Shown piece by piece: positions 35,425-46,659 of a stretch of DNA of 64,000 nucleotides. Where the stretch lies: NCBI RefSeq assembly GCF_035046505.1, contig NC_089830.1, forward strand, positions 6,500,315 to 6,564,314, read 5' to 3'. The DNA comes from Tiliqua scincoides. Lineage: Eukaryota; Chordata; Lepidosauria; Squamata; Scincidae. Each line of letters opens with the position of its first letter. The first letter of the stretch is position 1. The notes under the pieces were generated by a model. The model made no database searches. It was given only the letters and a program-made list of their open reading frames with translations, and was not told the origin of the DNA. A program made the position numbers and the translations under genes.

Positions 35425-35705
35425 GCAATATTATATTTTAGACTTGATGCTACCGTGGTATGTGACTACATTTGGGGAAATATTACTGACCTGTACGTTT
35501 AACAAGCTGCTATGTATATTATTTTAACAGTGATAGTAAATGGGACTTACTCCTGGTAAGCGTGGGAAGGATTGTAGCCCTAGGATTGTTAAAAATGTTC
35601 CTGCTTGATGATGTCACTTCTGATCATGACATCACTTCCAGTGGGTCCTGGCAGATTCTCATTCTAAAAAGAGGGTCCCGGCATTAAATATGTGAGAACC
35701 ACTAA
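35425..35705 (-). mobile_element. hAT-like MITE, inverted, one end missing
   Basis: Reverse complement of the 4189-4551 family: 'tagacttgatgctaccgtgg' to ATATGTGAGAACCACT. Confidence 0.75.
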
Positions 35706-35970
35706 GCTAATATATTTCTGTGTATCTGGGGAGCCTCCTAAGTTTACAGATACCATTGTCTGTATTTTGGGGTTCTGGATCAATTGGTGTGGGATCACCT
35801 GACTTTGATGTTAAGGGGGGATGACGATGGTCAGTGTGACAATTGTGATGTTTTCTTCATTGTTTTGTGTTGTGTATGTTCTGACAGACAAATGTAGTTA
35901 GTAATTTGGAGGAAGCTGGATATTCAAAACTGGATATTCTTCCTAGTGGACATTAGTAATTTTTTTTTCA

Positions 35971-35974
<4 letters not shown>

Positions 35975-36014
<40 letters not shown>
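35975..36014. repeat. (AC)n microsatellite
   Basis: About 19 AC units. Confidence 0.95.
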
Positions 36015-36015
<1 letters not shown>

Positions 36016-36246
36016 CTGTGTAAGAATGAATATGTATGTTTATCGAAAATAAACATATGACAGCCAGTAGCGCATAGCAACTGGCCTTTTAAACATTCAT
36101 GTATTAAACTCCTCTAGTTTTCCTCCCATTTACCTATTGAAATAATGGAATGCCCTGGGGAAAACCCAATTAAAATATCTAGTCCTTTTGGTTCTGATCT
36201 TTTTTCCCAGTCGAATTCTGAATAAATTCCCTTTCATAGTCTAGGG

Positions 36247-36475
36247 CAGCCATTTTCAACCACTGTGCCGTGGCACACTGGTGTGCCACGAGTGGTCCAC
36301 AGGTGTGCCATAGGAATTTGGGAGAAGGTCATTTATTAGTAGGGACAATGGGGGATGTGAGCCCCCCACTGGCAGCATGGTGTTCCTTGTCAATTGCCAA
36401 AAATCTGATGGTGTGCCTTGACAATTTTCGTGCCTTGTCAGTGTGCCACCAGATGAAAATGATTGAAAATTGCTG
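36247..36475 (+). mobile_element. hAT-like MITE
   Basis: Ends CAGCCATTTTCAACCACTG and GATTGAAAATTGCTG, flanked by GTCTAGGG and ATCTAGGG. The body is marked by 'ggcacactggtgtgccacg'. Confidence 0.85.
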
Positions 36476-37344
36476 ATCTAGGGCATTAAAAACTTTTCTA
36501 TAATGAGGTGCTGCTCTCACTCAGGGTGGGGAAGGAATATTGTACCAGCACAAACTGGCTAGTGTTCTTGGAGTGAGGGTGTGCCTTGTGATGTGATACG
36601 TTGTGGCTTGCTTGCTTCATTTGCCGGGAGCTATTTACAAGGCAATGGCTTGCTTGCAAGGCAATGTCCACTCTTCACCCATGGGACATTGTGCTCTAGA
36701 TTGTTCTGGGGTGTGCAGATGGTCTTATCTTACACAATTGGAGGTTGTGGACTGGAAGGTCTGTAACTCTCTTCCATTTGATTGTGTGTTCTTTTGCTGA
36801 GATGTGGGAAAGGAGGGAATCCAAGTTTTGGTGGGAAGGCAAAGCTTTTTGCCCTGGAGAATCGATGAATACCTGGTCAAGATCAGCTGGGAGCAGAGCC
36901 CTTTACACTCTGGTGTTGGTGCAGTCAAAATGCTGCACTGGTGTCCACTGCTGTTAGGAAAACATGATGCTCCCTAGGTGTCCTTGGACTGAGCTGGAAG
37001 GCTCAAAATAAATGTTAAATCCCTAAAATCCAATGAACCAAAATATAGTGAAAGAATAAGCTGTTAATTACCTGTATTGTTTAAGACTCCAGGTGGGCTC
37101 CTCCTTAACACAGCCGGGTGCAATAGTTTTATGTATCTGATAAAACCTGTGTGTTTGGGAAAGGCAGCAAAGGGTACGTGGTGAACTCTTTGGTGGACAG
37201 GGGAAGCTTTCTGGTCTCTCGCTTAGTAAGCTTGTGGGCCTGTCTCTTGTTTCTCCTGAGGACAAAGGCAGGTGGCTTCTAAAGCACTTTGTTTTCCAGG
37301 TGACTGAAATGCTAACCTTGATCTGTCTGTGCTTTTCTTAACAG

Positions 37345-37406
37345 ATGAACGGGATCGGGTCCAGAAAAAGACTTTCACCAAATGGGTGAATAAGCACCTA
37401 ATGAAG
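37345..37406 (+). CDS. MACF1: MACF1 exon, start of the CH1 domain
   Basis: Between TTCTTAACAG and GTAAGG, 62 bases complete an Asp codon and then encode [13 protein letters not shown] followed by VNKHLMK. This is the opening of CH1, the first half of the spectraplakin actin-binding domain that docks F-actin. Asn in KWVNKHLMK and the final LMK fit MACF1; dystonin has KWINQHLMK and plectin KWVNKHLIK. The 62-base length and phase 1 entry are the family norm; all plakin first exons enter here, which makes this exon the test for alternative 5' exons. Start and end are fixed by the splice sites. Confidence 0.97.
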
Positions 37407-37889
37407 GTAAGGGTGGCCTGCTTCTTGATTATGGCTTGCTTGCAAACCAGGGCTATTTAAGCTTGCATATTTTTGGCCCCATAGTGTAATGTTCCATTTT
37501 GAAAAGTTTTGTGTATTCTGATGCTTGAATACCCTAGGAGCTGTTTTGTGTACAAGCACTAAAACCCTGGGATTTGTAGTATTCATTAAAATAAAAAGTT
37601 TTCATGTTTCTAGTCCTTATGACAGAAGGAAAAGGTTTTAAAATGTGAAATGAAACTTCTGGGGTAGGGCTCATTAGGATTTCCAGTAATTAGTGGATGC
37701 AGCCCCAGCACCTCCCATCACTCAGTTCTGCAACACATAGCACCATCATTCATGTGATCTTGGGGTGGACAAACCCACCCACCCACCGAGAACCAGGAGG
37801 TGCCTCTTCAGGTTGTCTGTTGTCCTGAAATGATCAGAAAATAACTCGAAGACTTTGCACAGATTTCTTCCTTTGCTTTTGTCCCACAG
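37407..37889 (+). other. MACF1: Intron within CH1
   Basis: Short intron from GTAAGG to TTTGTCCCACAG. I see no repeat in it and no exon resembling the 15-base plectin exon 2-alpha. Confidence 0.8.
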
Positions 37890-37979
37890 GTGCGCAAGCA
37901 CATCAATGACCTCTACGAGGACTTGCGTGATGGCCACAATCTCATTTCCCTGCTGGAGGTCCTTTCAGGCGTCAAACTG
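37890..37979 (+). CDS. MACF1: MACF1 exon, CH1 domain
   Basis: Ninety bases in phase 0 encode [18 protein letters not shown] then [12 protein letters not shown], 30 residues. This is the CH1 helix region with the invariant DLRDGxxLxxLLEVLSG signature, part of actin-binding site 1. The acceptor is TTTGTCCCACAG and the donor GTGAGT. Length and phase match the corresponding plectin and dystonin exon. The C-terminal GVKL fits MACF1 (GIKL in mammals as I recall) rather than dystonin (GDTL). Confidence 0.97.
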
Positions 37980-38539
37980 GTGAGTTTCCAGTTGTGCTTA
38001 GTAGTTGAAGGAATTCTTCTTGTTGGGAGCGGATTGCCTTCCTTGTCCCAAACTCCTAATCAGGGAAATACTATTTAAGCTTTTGATCTGTTCATTGTTT
38101 TATTTTATTTCACCCACTTGTTTTGTAGCATTTATTTTTCCTTGTTTCTTTTAATTTGAAAGTTCCGGTGTCCTGGATCCCGTCAAAGTATAATGGTGTA
38201 GCAATCCTTTTGAGATGATATGTGTGGTAGGATTAGGTCATGCATCAGCCTTGATGGCTTGGTCTTGGGGTTCCATTATTGCCAGGAGTCAAAATTTCAG
38301 TAGGAACTAAACTATGGTTGATGAAGGGTGCCAGGCAGGGATTCACTACTGGCCAAAGAAAGGAACTTTGGGGAGACCAACCCAGGCCAACAAGAAAGCC
38401 TCTTGAATAGCATTAAGTCAGAACAGCTGATCCTGGCCCCTATGAAAGCTTCCAGACTGGGCTTACTCAGTGTCTGAGTGTTCCTCCAGATGGAGTGCAA
38501 CTCTTACCCGCAACAGGTTCTAACTCCTACCCCAAATGG

Positions 38540-38720
38540 TGCTCTGTCTTTCCTGGAATAAGTTTCAAGGTAGGGCTGGTAAAGACCCTTGAGCCTGAAA
38601 CCCTCAAGAGCTGCTTCCAGTAGACAATTCTGAGCTTGGGCTGGTGGTCTGAATTATTATAGAGCAACTTCTGATGCTCAGGTTCATATGTTGCACTGGG
38701 CAGAGTTGCATGAATGGAAC
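38540..38720 (+). mobile_element. SINE 3' part (tRNA-SINE type 2)
   Basis: 'aaggtagggctggtaaagac', 'tgaaaccctcaagagctgct' and 'tccagtagacaattctgag' match the body following the tRNA head at 46660 and 54865. Confidence 0.55.
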
Positions 38721-39129
38721 TGAGGAGCCAATAGATGTGGGGCAGCATTCCTGGGACACTTTTTTCTGCTTTTTTTCCTGGAATGCGAACTAGTCATCCT
38801 ACTTGCAGGCAGCTAGAGGTCTATTTAGGTTGCCTAGTAAAATATGTTGTGAAGGAACTGTTAACTGATTTGGAAAATAAAGGTGATGGGCTTCACTCAG
38901 AATTTTGTCCCTAGATGTAAGGGAGATGAGACAATTGTCCCTTCCAGTGAATGTTTGCAATGGAAACATCCAGCATGATTCATTCATTTTTGTTTTTGAG
39001 TGGAGGAGGGGGACACTGGTCTGTTGTGTTTCCCCCTTCTTCCTCCCATGCATTTTGTGTGTGTGGTATTTGCGTATGTATGTGCCATTTCTCCCATTTT
39101 TGTTGTTGTCTGTCTGCCGTGGTTGTTAG

Positions 39130-39225
39130 CAAAAGGAACCCTCAGGGCAGAAGATTCTTCGCCTGGTGACAGTGCCATCCTGGTGTCGCACAAGCAGCGA
39201 AGAGGAGGAGGAGGACAGTGACGCA
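39130..39225 (+). CDS. MACF1: MACF1 candidate cassette exon inside CH1 (position of plectin 3-alpha)
   Basis: After a T-rich tract and acceptor GGTTGTTAG, 96 bases are open in phase 0: QKEPSGQKILRLVTVPS, WCRTSS, EEEEEDSDA. They end at a GTAGGT donor. Both neighbouring exons end and begin in phase 0, so inclusion inserts 32 residues between SGVKL and PREKGRMRF without breaking the frame. Plectin carries its optional exon 3-alpha (12 residues) at exactly this junction, where a loop lies within CH1. The acidic EEEEEDSD tail would alter the surface near the actin-binding region. The GC-richer, non-repetitive sequence supports a real exon. I do not recall this insert in MACF1, and its use is unproven; if skipped, standard MACF1 results. 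Confidence 0.55.
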
Positions 39226-39497
39226 GTAGGTCAATGCCCTCCTCGGAGCAGCGTTAACCACAACTAGCCCTGGGTGCGCGTTCAGATAATCCAGGTGGCA
39301 CCTGAGATTTCAGGCTGACTCATGCTGGTGTGTCTGTTGACAGAACTACAAATAACAGCACTGATTTAATTTTGGAAACTTGTCCTCTGTCTGTCCACCT
39401 CTAAAGATAAAAAACCTCATGGCAGTTTACAGTGCAAGTTAAAAAATGAATGAGGAATCATCACAAAAAAATGTGTGGACGGTTACATACACTATAT

Positions 39498-39765
39498 CTA
39501 GGGGTGTTTGTTTTTAACAATGACATAAAAACACAAAACACCGCATTTTGTATTTAAGATGTTTTCCAGAAATTAAAATAGGTTTCTTTTCCAGTTAGAA
39601 ATAATACCTTGGTTGCATCTGCTGATCCTATATCACCTACCTAGCACACTTCTAAAATTAAGAAAAATGAGAACTTGGAATGAGAATCAAAACATAGAAC
39701 ACTGCTTTCGGCCTCTTTCATTTTATTTTCAAATCACAAAATCTGTGAAAAACAAACACCTCTAG
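39498..39765. mobile_element. AT-rich MITE downstream of the cassette exon
   Basis: Terminal inverted repeats CTAGGGGTGTTTGTTTTT and AAAAACAAACACCTCTAG (one mismatch) enclose 232 bp. The flanks TATAT and TTATAT may be part of a target duplication. Unrelated to the other hAT-like families here. Confidence 0.65.
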
Positions 39766-40844
39766 TTATATCAGTAATTCTTACTCTAGCTTTGTAATGT
39801 TTGCCAGTTTGATTAGCCCCCTATTGTATGTGTAGAGGCTGAGAGAAGCTTTGTTCTTGGGGAATCTGCAATTTGAGCCAGGGACATCTGACTTACACTC
39901 CAAGAATGAAGATAGACACAATATTTTTAAAGCAGTGGGGCTGCTCCTGGAGCAACCTCAGCTTTAGTTTAAACATAAGGGGTCAGTTATGATACGACAA
40001 AAACTGACTGCTGCAGAAAGCTCACTATTCTTGCTACTGGATGTTCCCTCTCCCCCTGACCAAGTTATCACAAACAAGTATCTTTCTTCCCCATCCCCAT
40101 TGAAGTTTTGCCCTTAGTTTTTGTTTTTAATGAAGAAGCACAATGAATGTTCATGTAACACTTAAAAAAAAAAAAAAGAGAGTCAGTGATAAGAATACAA
40201 GGCCCATCAAGTCCAGTAGTCTCCTCTCTGCAATGACCAACCAGATGTCTTTTTGAAGCCCACTGGAAACTTACGATGTCATCTCCCACTGTCTCCCACC
40301 ATTGCTCCCATGTGATTGGTAGTCAGAAACACATGGCCCAATCCTATAGGCTGTTCATGCTGCCGGAACGAGCGTTCCAGTGGTCTAAACAGCTGTATGG
40401 CTGTCACAAGCATGACAGAGCTGGTGAGCATGGCCTGGCCACTATCACAAGCAGCGAGCGACTGGGTCCATGTGACAATGGACACTAGATTCTCACCACC
40501 AATAGTAAGACTATGCAGGGAGTGGAAAGGAGGAGGTGGAATAGGGCAGGGGATGGGTGGAACAGGGAGGTGAGGAGGGCAGGGAGGAGGTTGGATCAGG
40601 ATAAGGAAGGGGCTGGGTGTGGTCGTGGCAGTGCCCATTGAATCCTAACCCCTGTCCCAGGCTTGATCCACCTTCACTGGTCAATGCGGACTTGCATGAG
40701 TAAAATTGCTGGCATGGGTCCAAGCTGACCAATGGCAGGGGGTTCACCCTGGGGGAAAGGAACAGATGACACCGCTGCATCGTCATTCAGAGAGTTTGGT
40801 AAGATTTGACTGTCCATCTGTTCTCTGAATCTTGATGCAGCATA

Positions 40845-41062
40845 TTATTATTATTAACAGTATTTATATACCGCTTTTCAACAAAAAGTTCACAAAGCGG
40901 TTTACAGAGAAAATCAAATACTTAATGGCTCCCTGTCCCAAAAGGGCTCACAATCTAAAAAGATGCAAAAGAACCCCAGCAGACAGCCACTAGAAAAGAC
41001 ACTGCTGGGGTAAGGTGGGCCAGTTACTCTCCCCCTGCTAAATAAAAGAGGAGCACCCACTG
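40845..41062 (-). mobile_element. L2-like tail, longer copy
   Basis: Reverse complement of the 35240 type: 'atttatataccgcttttcaa', then 'ggctcacaatctaaaaagat' and 'ggtgggccagttactctccc'. Confidence 0.75.
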
Positions 41063-41070
41063 GAAAAAGT

Positions 41071-41168
41071 GCTTTTAGGCTGCAATCCTAACCTCACTTT
41101 CCTCAGAGTAAGAGCCATTGAACACACTAGCACTTACTTCTGAGTAGACCTGGTTAGGATTGTGCCCT
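41071..41168. repeat. 92-bp palindromic repeat
   Basis: GGCTGCAATCCTAACCTCAC at one end and GGTTAGGATTGTGCCC at the other; 'gcacttacttctgagtagac' inside. Copies at 54587, 55395, 62124 and 63173. Confidence 0.8.
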
Positions 41169-41382
41169 TAACCAGTTCGCAAGGGGTTGCCTCTTAACCG
41201 GTTTTCATATCATTATCATGGCTAGTAACCAGGGACAGGCTTGACCTCCCATGATGTTGTCGAATCCCCTTTTAAAGCCACCTGATGTAGTGACCTTCTC
41301 CACATCTTGTAGTAGCAAATTCTATACATTAATGTTGTGCTATTTGAATATATCCTTCCTGAATCTCCTGCCAATCAGAATG

Positions 41383-41642
41383 CGGCCAAGACCCCTTGAG
41401 GCAGTGTGCCAAGTGCTGCCCCCCCCTTACCCAATGATGTGTCCCACACTTCAGGGCTCTACTCTCCTGCTCTCCACATTTCCTCTTCCTCTCTGTCCCC
41501 CTCTTTTCCAATCCAGGGAATGGAAGGAAAAGGAGGACCAGTGGAGGCAAGTAGGTTGGCAGAGATAGGCACCCCCCCCCCACCAACCTCCTACCTGAGG
41601 CAACTGCTTCAATTGGCCTCATGGATGGGCCAACCCTGGCTC
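41383..41642 (+). mobile_element. Foldback repeat FB, compact copy
   Basis: 'ggccaagaccccttgaggca' to 'cctcatggatgggccaaccc', with palindromic interior. Confidence 0.6.
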
Positions 41643-42217
41643 TAGTGTGGAGAGAGGGAGAACATTCTCTCCCTTTTTCCAGTACATGTATAATTCTGCC
41701 TGAAGTAAGGTAGCCAGGAAAGACTATCAGTTGAGTTATCACATTGATTCCTTGGTATGCATATCTGTCATTCTGGTTGCCGGTAGCTGGAGGAGGTGCT
41801 GTCATACAGCATCAGTCTTCATCTTTGGCCAGAACTAATTCCCACAGTAATCAACAGCCAGTTCTCTTCACCTGCCTTATATTCCATTACGTACATCTTG
41901 TGAAAATTAGGTCCTTTCAAACTTATTCGGCCTTGCTTCCTAGTTATGACTAGTAGGATTGAGAGTTTAAGTGTTCAAAACCGCTTTGCATCAAAAAGGA
42001 TTGACTTTGGGCATGATGGTAGAAAATCCTTTTCAAGTGGGCCGCAGCCTGTTTTGACCTTTTGCTTATATATTTATTATTACAGTATTTATTGCCTTAC
42101 TAGTAGACTCTAGTCTCATAGACTCAAGGTGGTTTGCATAGGCAGGCTGACCATAAACAGTTTTTACAACTGTTAACTCTATGAGATAAATTCATAGAAT
42201 CCTCCATTTCTTTAGAT

Positions 42218-42574
42218 AGTGGCTCTCACACATTTAGCACCGGGACCCACTTTTTAGAATGAGAATCTGTCAGGACCCACGGAAGTGATGTCATGACCAG
42301 AAGTGACATCATCGAGCAGGAAAATTTTTAACAATCCTAAACTGCAATCCTACCCACACTTACGCAGGAGTAAGTCCTATTTACATTGTTAAAAGAATAT
42401 ACATAGTAGCTTGTTAAAAGTATAGGTCTGTCACATTTCCCCAAATGCAGTCACATACCATGGTAGCATCAAGTCTAACACATTAAAAACAAAATATTGA
42501 AATGAATGGGGACCCACCTGAAATTGGCTTGAGCCCCCCTTGGTGGGTCCCGACCCATAGTTTGAGAAACACTG
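42218..42574 (+). mobile_element. hAT-like MITE with perfect target duplication
   Basis: Same family as 4189-4551, ends AGTGGCTCTCACACATTTA and TTTGAGAAACACTG. CTTTAGAT is present unchanged on both sides (42210-42217, 42575-42582). Confidence 0.9.
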
Positions 42575-43004
42575 CTTTAGATGTTTCCCTTCATGGTGCA
42601 ATTGTCATCCTGGCTTTCCAAGCTTCCAAAGGCAGCTGTAGCATCTCAGGCTGGTTCTCAGGATGTTACCCATTTTTTGCCAGTCCACATCCCTTGCCAG
42701 TGACTTCCAAGCACCCATCCAAGGCATGACCTGAGCTGATCCTGCTTTGCTTTTTTCAGGCAAGGCAGCAGCTCGACCTCTAGACCACACCTCCTGCCCT
42801 CATTCTCACCTGCTGTAGCTTCTTACAGGGACTGCAGGCATATTATCTGTATATTGGTAGCATCATAAAAAGAAAACCAGCAGCTTGGACTGAGCCCCCA
42901 TCCCTGTCCCCATCCTGAGTAGAAGGGGAAATGAGGAGCAAAAGTGGAGAGGATGGGTAGACCTCTTGGAGAAGCTTGAAGGGCCCGCTGTGACCTTTGG
43001 GCTA

Positions 43005-43142
43005 CCTGCTAAGGAACCAGGTATAGAGGACGACTCATGCATACAGGGTTGCTGCAAGGGCAAAAGGAGGGAGGGAGCCGTATACACCACCCTGAGTGCC
43101 TTGGAGGAAGGGCGATCTAGATAAGCGAAAAATAAATAAGGT
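43005..43142 (+). mobile_element. tRNA-SINE 3' part
   Basis: 'gggttgctgcaagggcaaaa', 'gccgtatacaccaccctgag' and an A-rich tail match 1225-1460. Confidence 0.65.
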
Positions 43143-43384
43143 GCAGTAAGAGTCTGGAGAACCTTCGTTTTAAAATCCCTTTTAAAAACAAAGTTTCACG
43201 GAGAGGGGAGTGTGAAAACATGATGTTTCACCTCTTTTTAATGTGCTATGCACTCTAATCAGATTTTTGCGAAAAAGCTAAATTATTCAACTTCAAAACA
43301 CACTTGACACTCTTCTGAACAAAGTACTTTTCTTCCCAAAGGCCCAGGATGGCTTTCCACAGGTTTTTGTATTTTGTTTGTGTT

Positions 43385-43388
<4 letters not shown>

Positions 43389-43468
<80 letters not shown>
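43389..43468. repeat. (AC)n microsatellite, about 80 bp
   Basis: Roughly 40 uninterrupted AC units, the longest pure simple repeat in the window. Confidence 0.97.
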
Positions 43469-43474
<6 letters not shown>

Positions 43475-44161
43475 CCTGGATTATCTGTGCGTGTATTCTG
43501 GTGCCGGTAGCCCAATGTGTGAGTAATACTAACCCACATGGTTTGAATGCATGATGTTCTGCCTGAGTACTACTGATGGTCCTTGGGCATGTATGTGCAC
43601 ATGTGTGAGCATGCGTACATGTACCCCAAGCACATCAAAATGTCAGATTTCTCCACTGCCTCACAAGTATGAAAATAACCTTTTATTACACAGGCGGTTG
43701 GGTCAAGCAATCCTTTTTTCCCTGCATGGGCTGGGCACGCTATTATCCCCTGCAGAGGGGCTGCCTTGTGCATATAGCTGCATTGCCGGAGAGCAAAAAA
43801 TGAACTCTGCGTGTTCTCAGCTTGCCTGTGTGTGAAATTGTACTGTTCTTCTTGAATTGTTCCTGCAGGAATGGGGGAGCCTGGCTCTTGGGTGCAGGTA
43901 GATGATTCTCTGCCTCTCCTAGACAAAAGGGTTGTGGAGGGTAGAGAAATTGGCACCCTTCTGGGGGGGGGAACCAGGGGGGAAAGAGCCAACAGTTCTT
44001 GGTTTAAGCCCTGTCCTCCCTGGGGCAGGGGAGAAAGAGAGAGAGTTTGGTGGGGTTTAATAGTACAGTATCTTTGTGCATAAGAATTGGTTTCCTGTGA
44101 ATTTGAAGTGGTTTGCTCACTGAAGAGGGTAAAATAATTGCATTTACACAGAAGCCGTGTT

Positions 44162-44643
44162 CAGGGCCAACTCAAGACTTCATGGTGCCTGAGGCAGCAC
44201 ACAACACTGCTCCCTATTCCAGTGATTCTCAAATTTTTTTGACTGGCAACTCCCTTGACCCTACTGGGCCATTGGTTGCAGCTTCCCATTAGGGCTACAG
44301 TCCTATGCAGTACATTGTATAGGACAGCGGGCTTTTTGTGAGAATTCCGCTATTTCCTTGGCTCCCTCAGAAGCCACTGCTCACAGTTTGGGAACCGTTG
44401 CCCTACCTTTTAGCTGATGATATGTCAGCCTTTGCCACCCTTCCTCCTCCTCCTCCCTCTCCCCATGTTCAAGAAGGAGGGGGGGGAGTGGGGCAGTGCA
44501 TCTCTGTCCCTTCCTCATTCTTATTCTACCTGAATCCGAGGAGGGAGAGCTGAGTGGCAGAGGTGAGTGGACACAAGTGGGTGGCAGATGCCTCTGACAA
44601 CCCACCACCTGGGATGGCTGCCTCAGGATGGCCTGACCCTGGC
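44162..44643 (+). mobile_element. Foldback repeat FB interrupted by a hAT-like element
   Basis: 'cagggccaactcaagacttc' at the left and 'ctcaggatggcctgaccctg' at the right. The hAT-like element at 44220-44400 splits the left arm. Confidence 0.6.
44220..44400 (+). mobile_element. hAT-like MITE inside an FB repeat
   Basis: Ends CAGTGATTCTCAAATTT and CACAGTTTGGGAACCGTTG, flanks CCCTATTC and CCCTACCT. Confidence 0.75.
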
Positions 44644-45034
44644 CATGTTTTTCTCTCTAGCTTGAAACTGCTTCTCGCTTTTGACGGCAGTCCCTCCTTG
44701 CACTTTCTTGCTATCTGACCTCCGTTTGGGTTGGTTTCCTTTTTTCTCCACTACTTTCTCGTTCTTGCCCTTTATCTCTTCCTCCTCCTCACTGCTGTGG
44801 TGTTGCTGTACAAAAGCCTCAAAGGCACTGACAGTTAACCAGTTCAGAATCAGGGCCTGATGCCGAACTGTCATTCTCCAGTTGGAACATGTTGGTCGTG
44901 CTGTCCATTTCCAATGAGAAGAGCCTAGCTATCCCATAACAAATTCAAGTTATTAGCCACCACTGCCATATCTATTATGACTTCTGGCATTTTGTCTTCA
45001 GTTCAGAGTTGGAATAGGATTACAGATGCACACA

Positions 45035-45190
45035 AAAGCAGGCTACAAGGTTTGGGACTGCTGAATGCCACCCACCAATTGTGACCTACTGAGGCTAATC
45101 CTGTTTTTGCCAAAGCAGGCTACAAGGTTTGGGACAAGCTGAATGCCACCCACCAATTGTGACCTACTGGGGCTAATCCTGTTTTTGCCA
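45035..45190. repeat. Tandem duplication, 77-bp unit
   Basis: AAAGCAGGCTACAAGGTTTG begins at 45035 and 45112; the units are nearly identical through 'gaatgccacccaccaattgt' to 'ggctaatcctgtttttgcca'. Confidence 0.9.
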
Positions 45191-45655
45191 TCGCAGGCAG
45201 ACAGCAAAGATTGGAAGCTTTATAGGACATTGGTGAACTACTATTCAGGGCTGGTGGTCATGTCCAGCTTGGTGGGTCATGCAATTAGGTCTCAAAAGCT
45301 TCCTTTGTGAGGCATGACCTTGGTGTGGACAGCAGCAGAAGGGGGTAAAACTCACAAGATTCTCTTTAAAGAGCAAGCCAGAGGTGTGCCCTGTACTTTT
45401 TTAAGCAGACAAGAACTGGTCCATTCTATTCAACTTCCATCTCCACCCTTGGGATTTTGGAATCACTTGAAGAGATCTGTTTTGACAATTATTGGCTTCC
45501 AACTTGAAATGCGGCCACTTCCCAGACTGGAGGGGACCTGCCTTTTTCAGATTTTTCCTGGTCTTGTTTTATGTTCCTGAAGAGCATGGTCTTTAGCTGC
45601 AAAACCTGTCTTGGGTGGTACATGGAAGTTCCATTTTAGGTACCATGGCTTACAT

Positions 45656-45984
45656 CAGGGCCTTCCAAACTCCCATCCCTTGGGCCAGATCCTGTGCGCT
45701 TGACGATTTAGCAGTGCTAAAGCTGTACTGTCCTGTCACAAAGTGCCCATTTTTGTGTTGTGAATGTGTAGAGCCTCGCGCTGGGGAGACAATTCTGCTG
45801 GGAAATTGGGTGCAGAGCTTTGTGGGGCGATTAGCAGCGGAATCGTCTTCCCAGTGCAACGCTCTGCAAATTCACGGTGTGAAAATGGGTCACTTTGCAC
45901 CCTAACAGTAAGGCTTTGTCACTACCATGCTGCACCTGGACAAAATCATTGAGTGCGCCAGGGGCTGCGGTTTGGAGATGTCTG
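45656..45984 (+). mobile_element. hAT-like MITE with palindromic interior
   Basis: Ends CAGGGCCTTCCAAACT and GGTTTGGAGATGTCTG, flanks GCTTACAT and GCTTATAT. Inside, 'ggggagacaattctgctggg' faces 'agcagcggaatcgtcttccc'. Confidence 0.8.
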
Positions 45985-46565
45985 GCTTATATGCTAAAAC
46001 ACAGAGTACAGGAGGTCTGCTGTAGTTACTTTAGCATGTTGCTAGACATTGTGTAGAATAACCCTTGCTTTGCCTATTGAGCGTGGTGCACAGCATTTGC
46101 AAAAAGGGACCACAGCCATTGGTGGCTGACTTCTTTTTAATGCTTGGTTATTTTTCTCTGTCTTCTTCTGGCCAATTATCTTGTCTTTTGCAACGAGAGC
46201 TTAACCCTTGCTTGGTGCAATTGCCCATTTGCAAGCACTTAGCCACCTTGAGTGCCCTTACTGATAGAAAGGTGTTATCCAATAATAAAGAAATAAAATA
46301 GCAAACACCTTGGCCCTTCTGACTGAGCTGTGGAGTTTTGGTTTATGATTTGATCAAAGCCATGGAAACATGGCTTGGTGGGAAGCCACCTTTGCCCAGT
46401 TCCTTGAAATGTGTTGGCTTGCCTGTGGGGTAGCTGGGTTGTCTCCCATGTGGAGTCCTGGTTTCCTTGGAAGAAAGGCTGTGGGCATATGGGCCAGCTG
46501 GGGATCTGTTCATGTCTTCTGCTTGATGGGACAGTTGAACTGAAACAGCTGTCTGTGTTTTTCAG

Positions 46566-46643
46566 CCACGAGAAAAGGGCCGGATGCGTTTCCACCGACT
46601 GCAGAATGTCCAGATTGCTCTTGACTTTCTGAAGCAGCGACAG
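46566..46643 (+). CDS. MACF1: MACF1 exon, CH1 domain
   Basis: Between TGTTTTTCAG and GTAAGA, 78 bases in phase 0 encode [16 protein letters not shown] then [10 protein letters not shown], 26 residues of the CH1 core. ALDFLKQRQ is the MACF1 form; dystonin has ALDYLKRRQ and plectin ALDYLRHRQ. The exon length equals that of the homologous plakin exon. It follows directly on the SGVKL exon, or on the cassette exon at 39130 if that is included. Confidence 0.98.
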
Positions 46644-46659
46644 GTAAGAGCTCCAGTTA

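Larger units (their letters stand above)
25702..37344 (+). other. MACF1: Intron between the 25596 exon and the common CH1 exons
   Basis: Starts GTACTG and ends TTCTTAACAG. Besides the candidate exon at 31875-32004 it holds the nested LINE/hAT stack at 26912-28250, CR1 at 29228, FB repeats at 32797 and 34520, and hAT-like elements at 34098, 35425 and 36247. Stretches 25830-26130, 26330-26900, 28260-29220, 29900-31730, 32200-32790, 33140-33900, 34820-35230, 35710-35970 and 36490-37340 show no recognisable repeat or exon. The 30480-31460 stretch is notably repeat-free. Confidence 0.7.
37980..46565 (+). other. MACF1: Intron within CH1, split if the cassette exon is used
   Basis: From GTGAGT to TGTTTTTCAG. 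It holds a SINE at 38540, the candidate cassette exon at 39130-39225, a MITE at 39498, an L2-like tail at 40845, FB repeats at 41383 and 44162, hAT-like elements at 42218, 44220 and 45656, and a 78-bp AC microsatellite. Stretches 38100-38520, 39780-40300, 41650-42060, 42600-42990, 43500-44150 and 46000-46560 show nothing recognisable. Confidence 0.75.
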
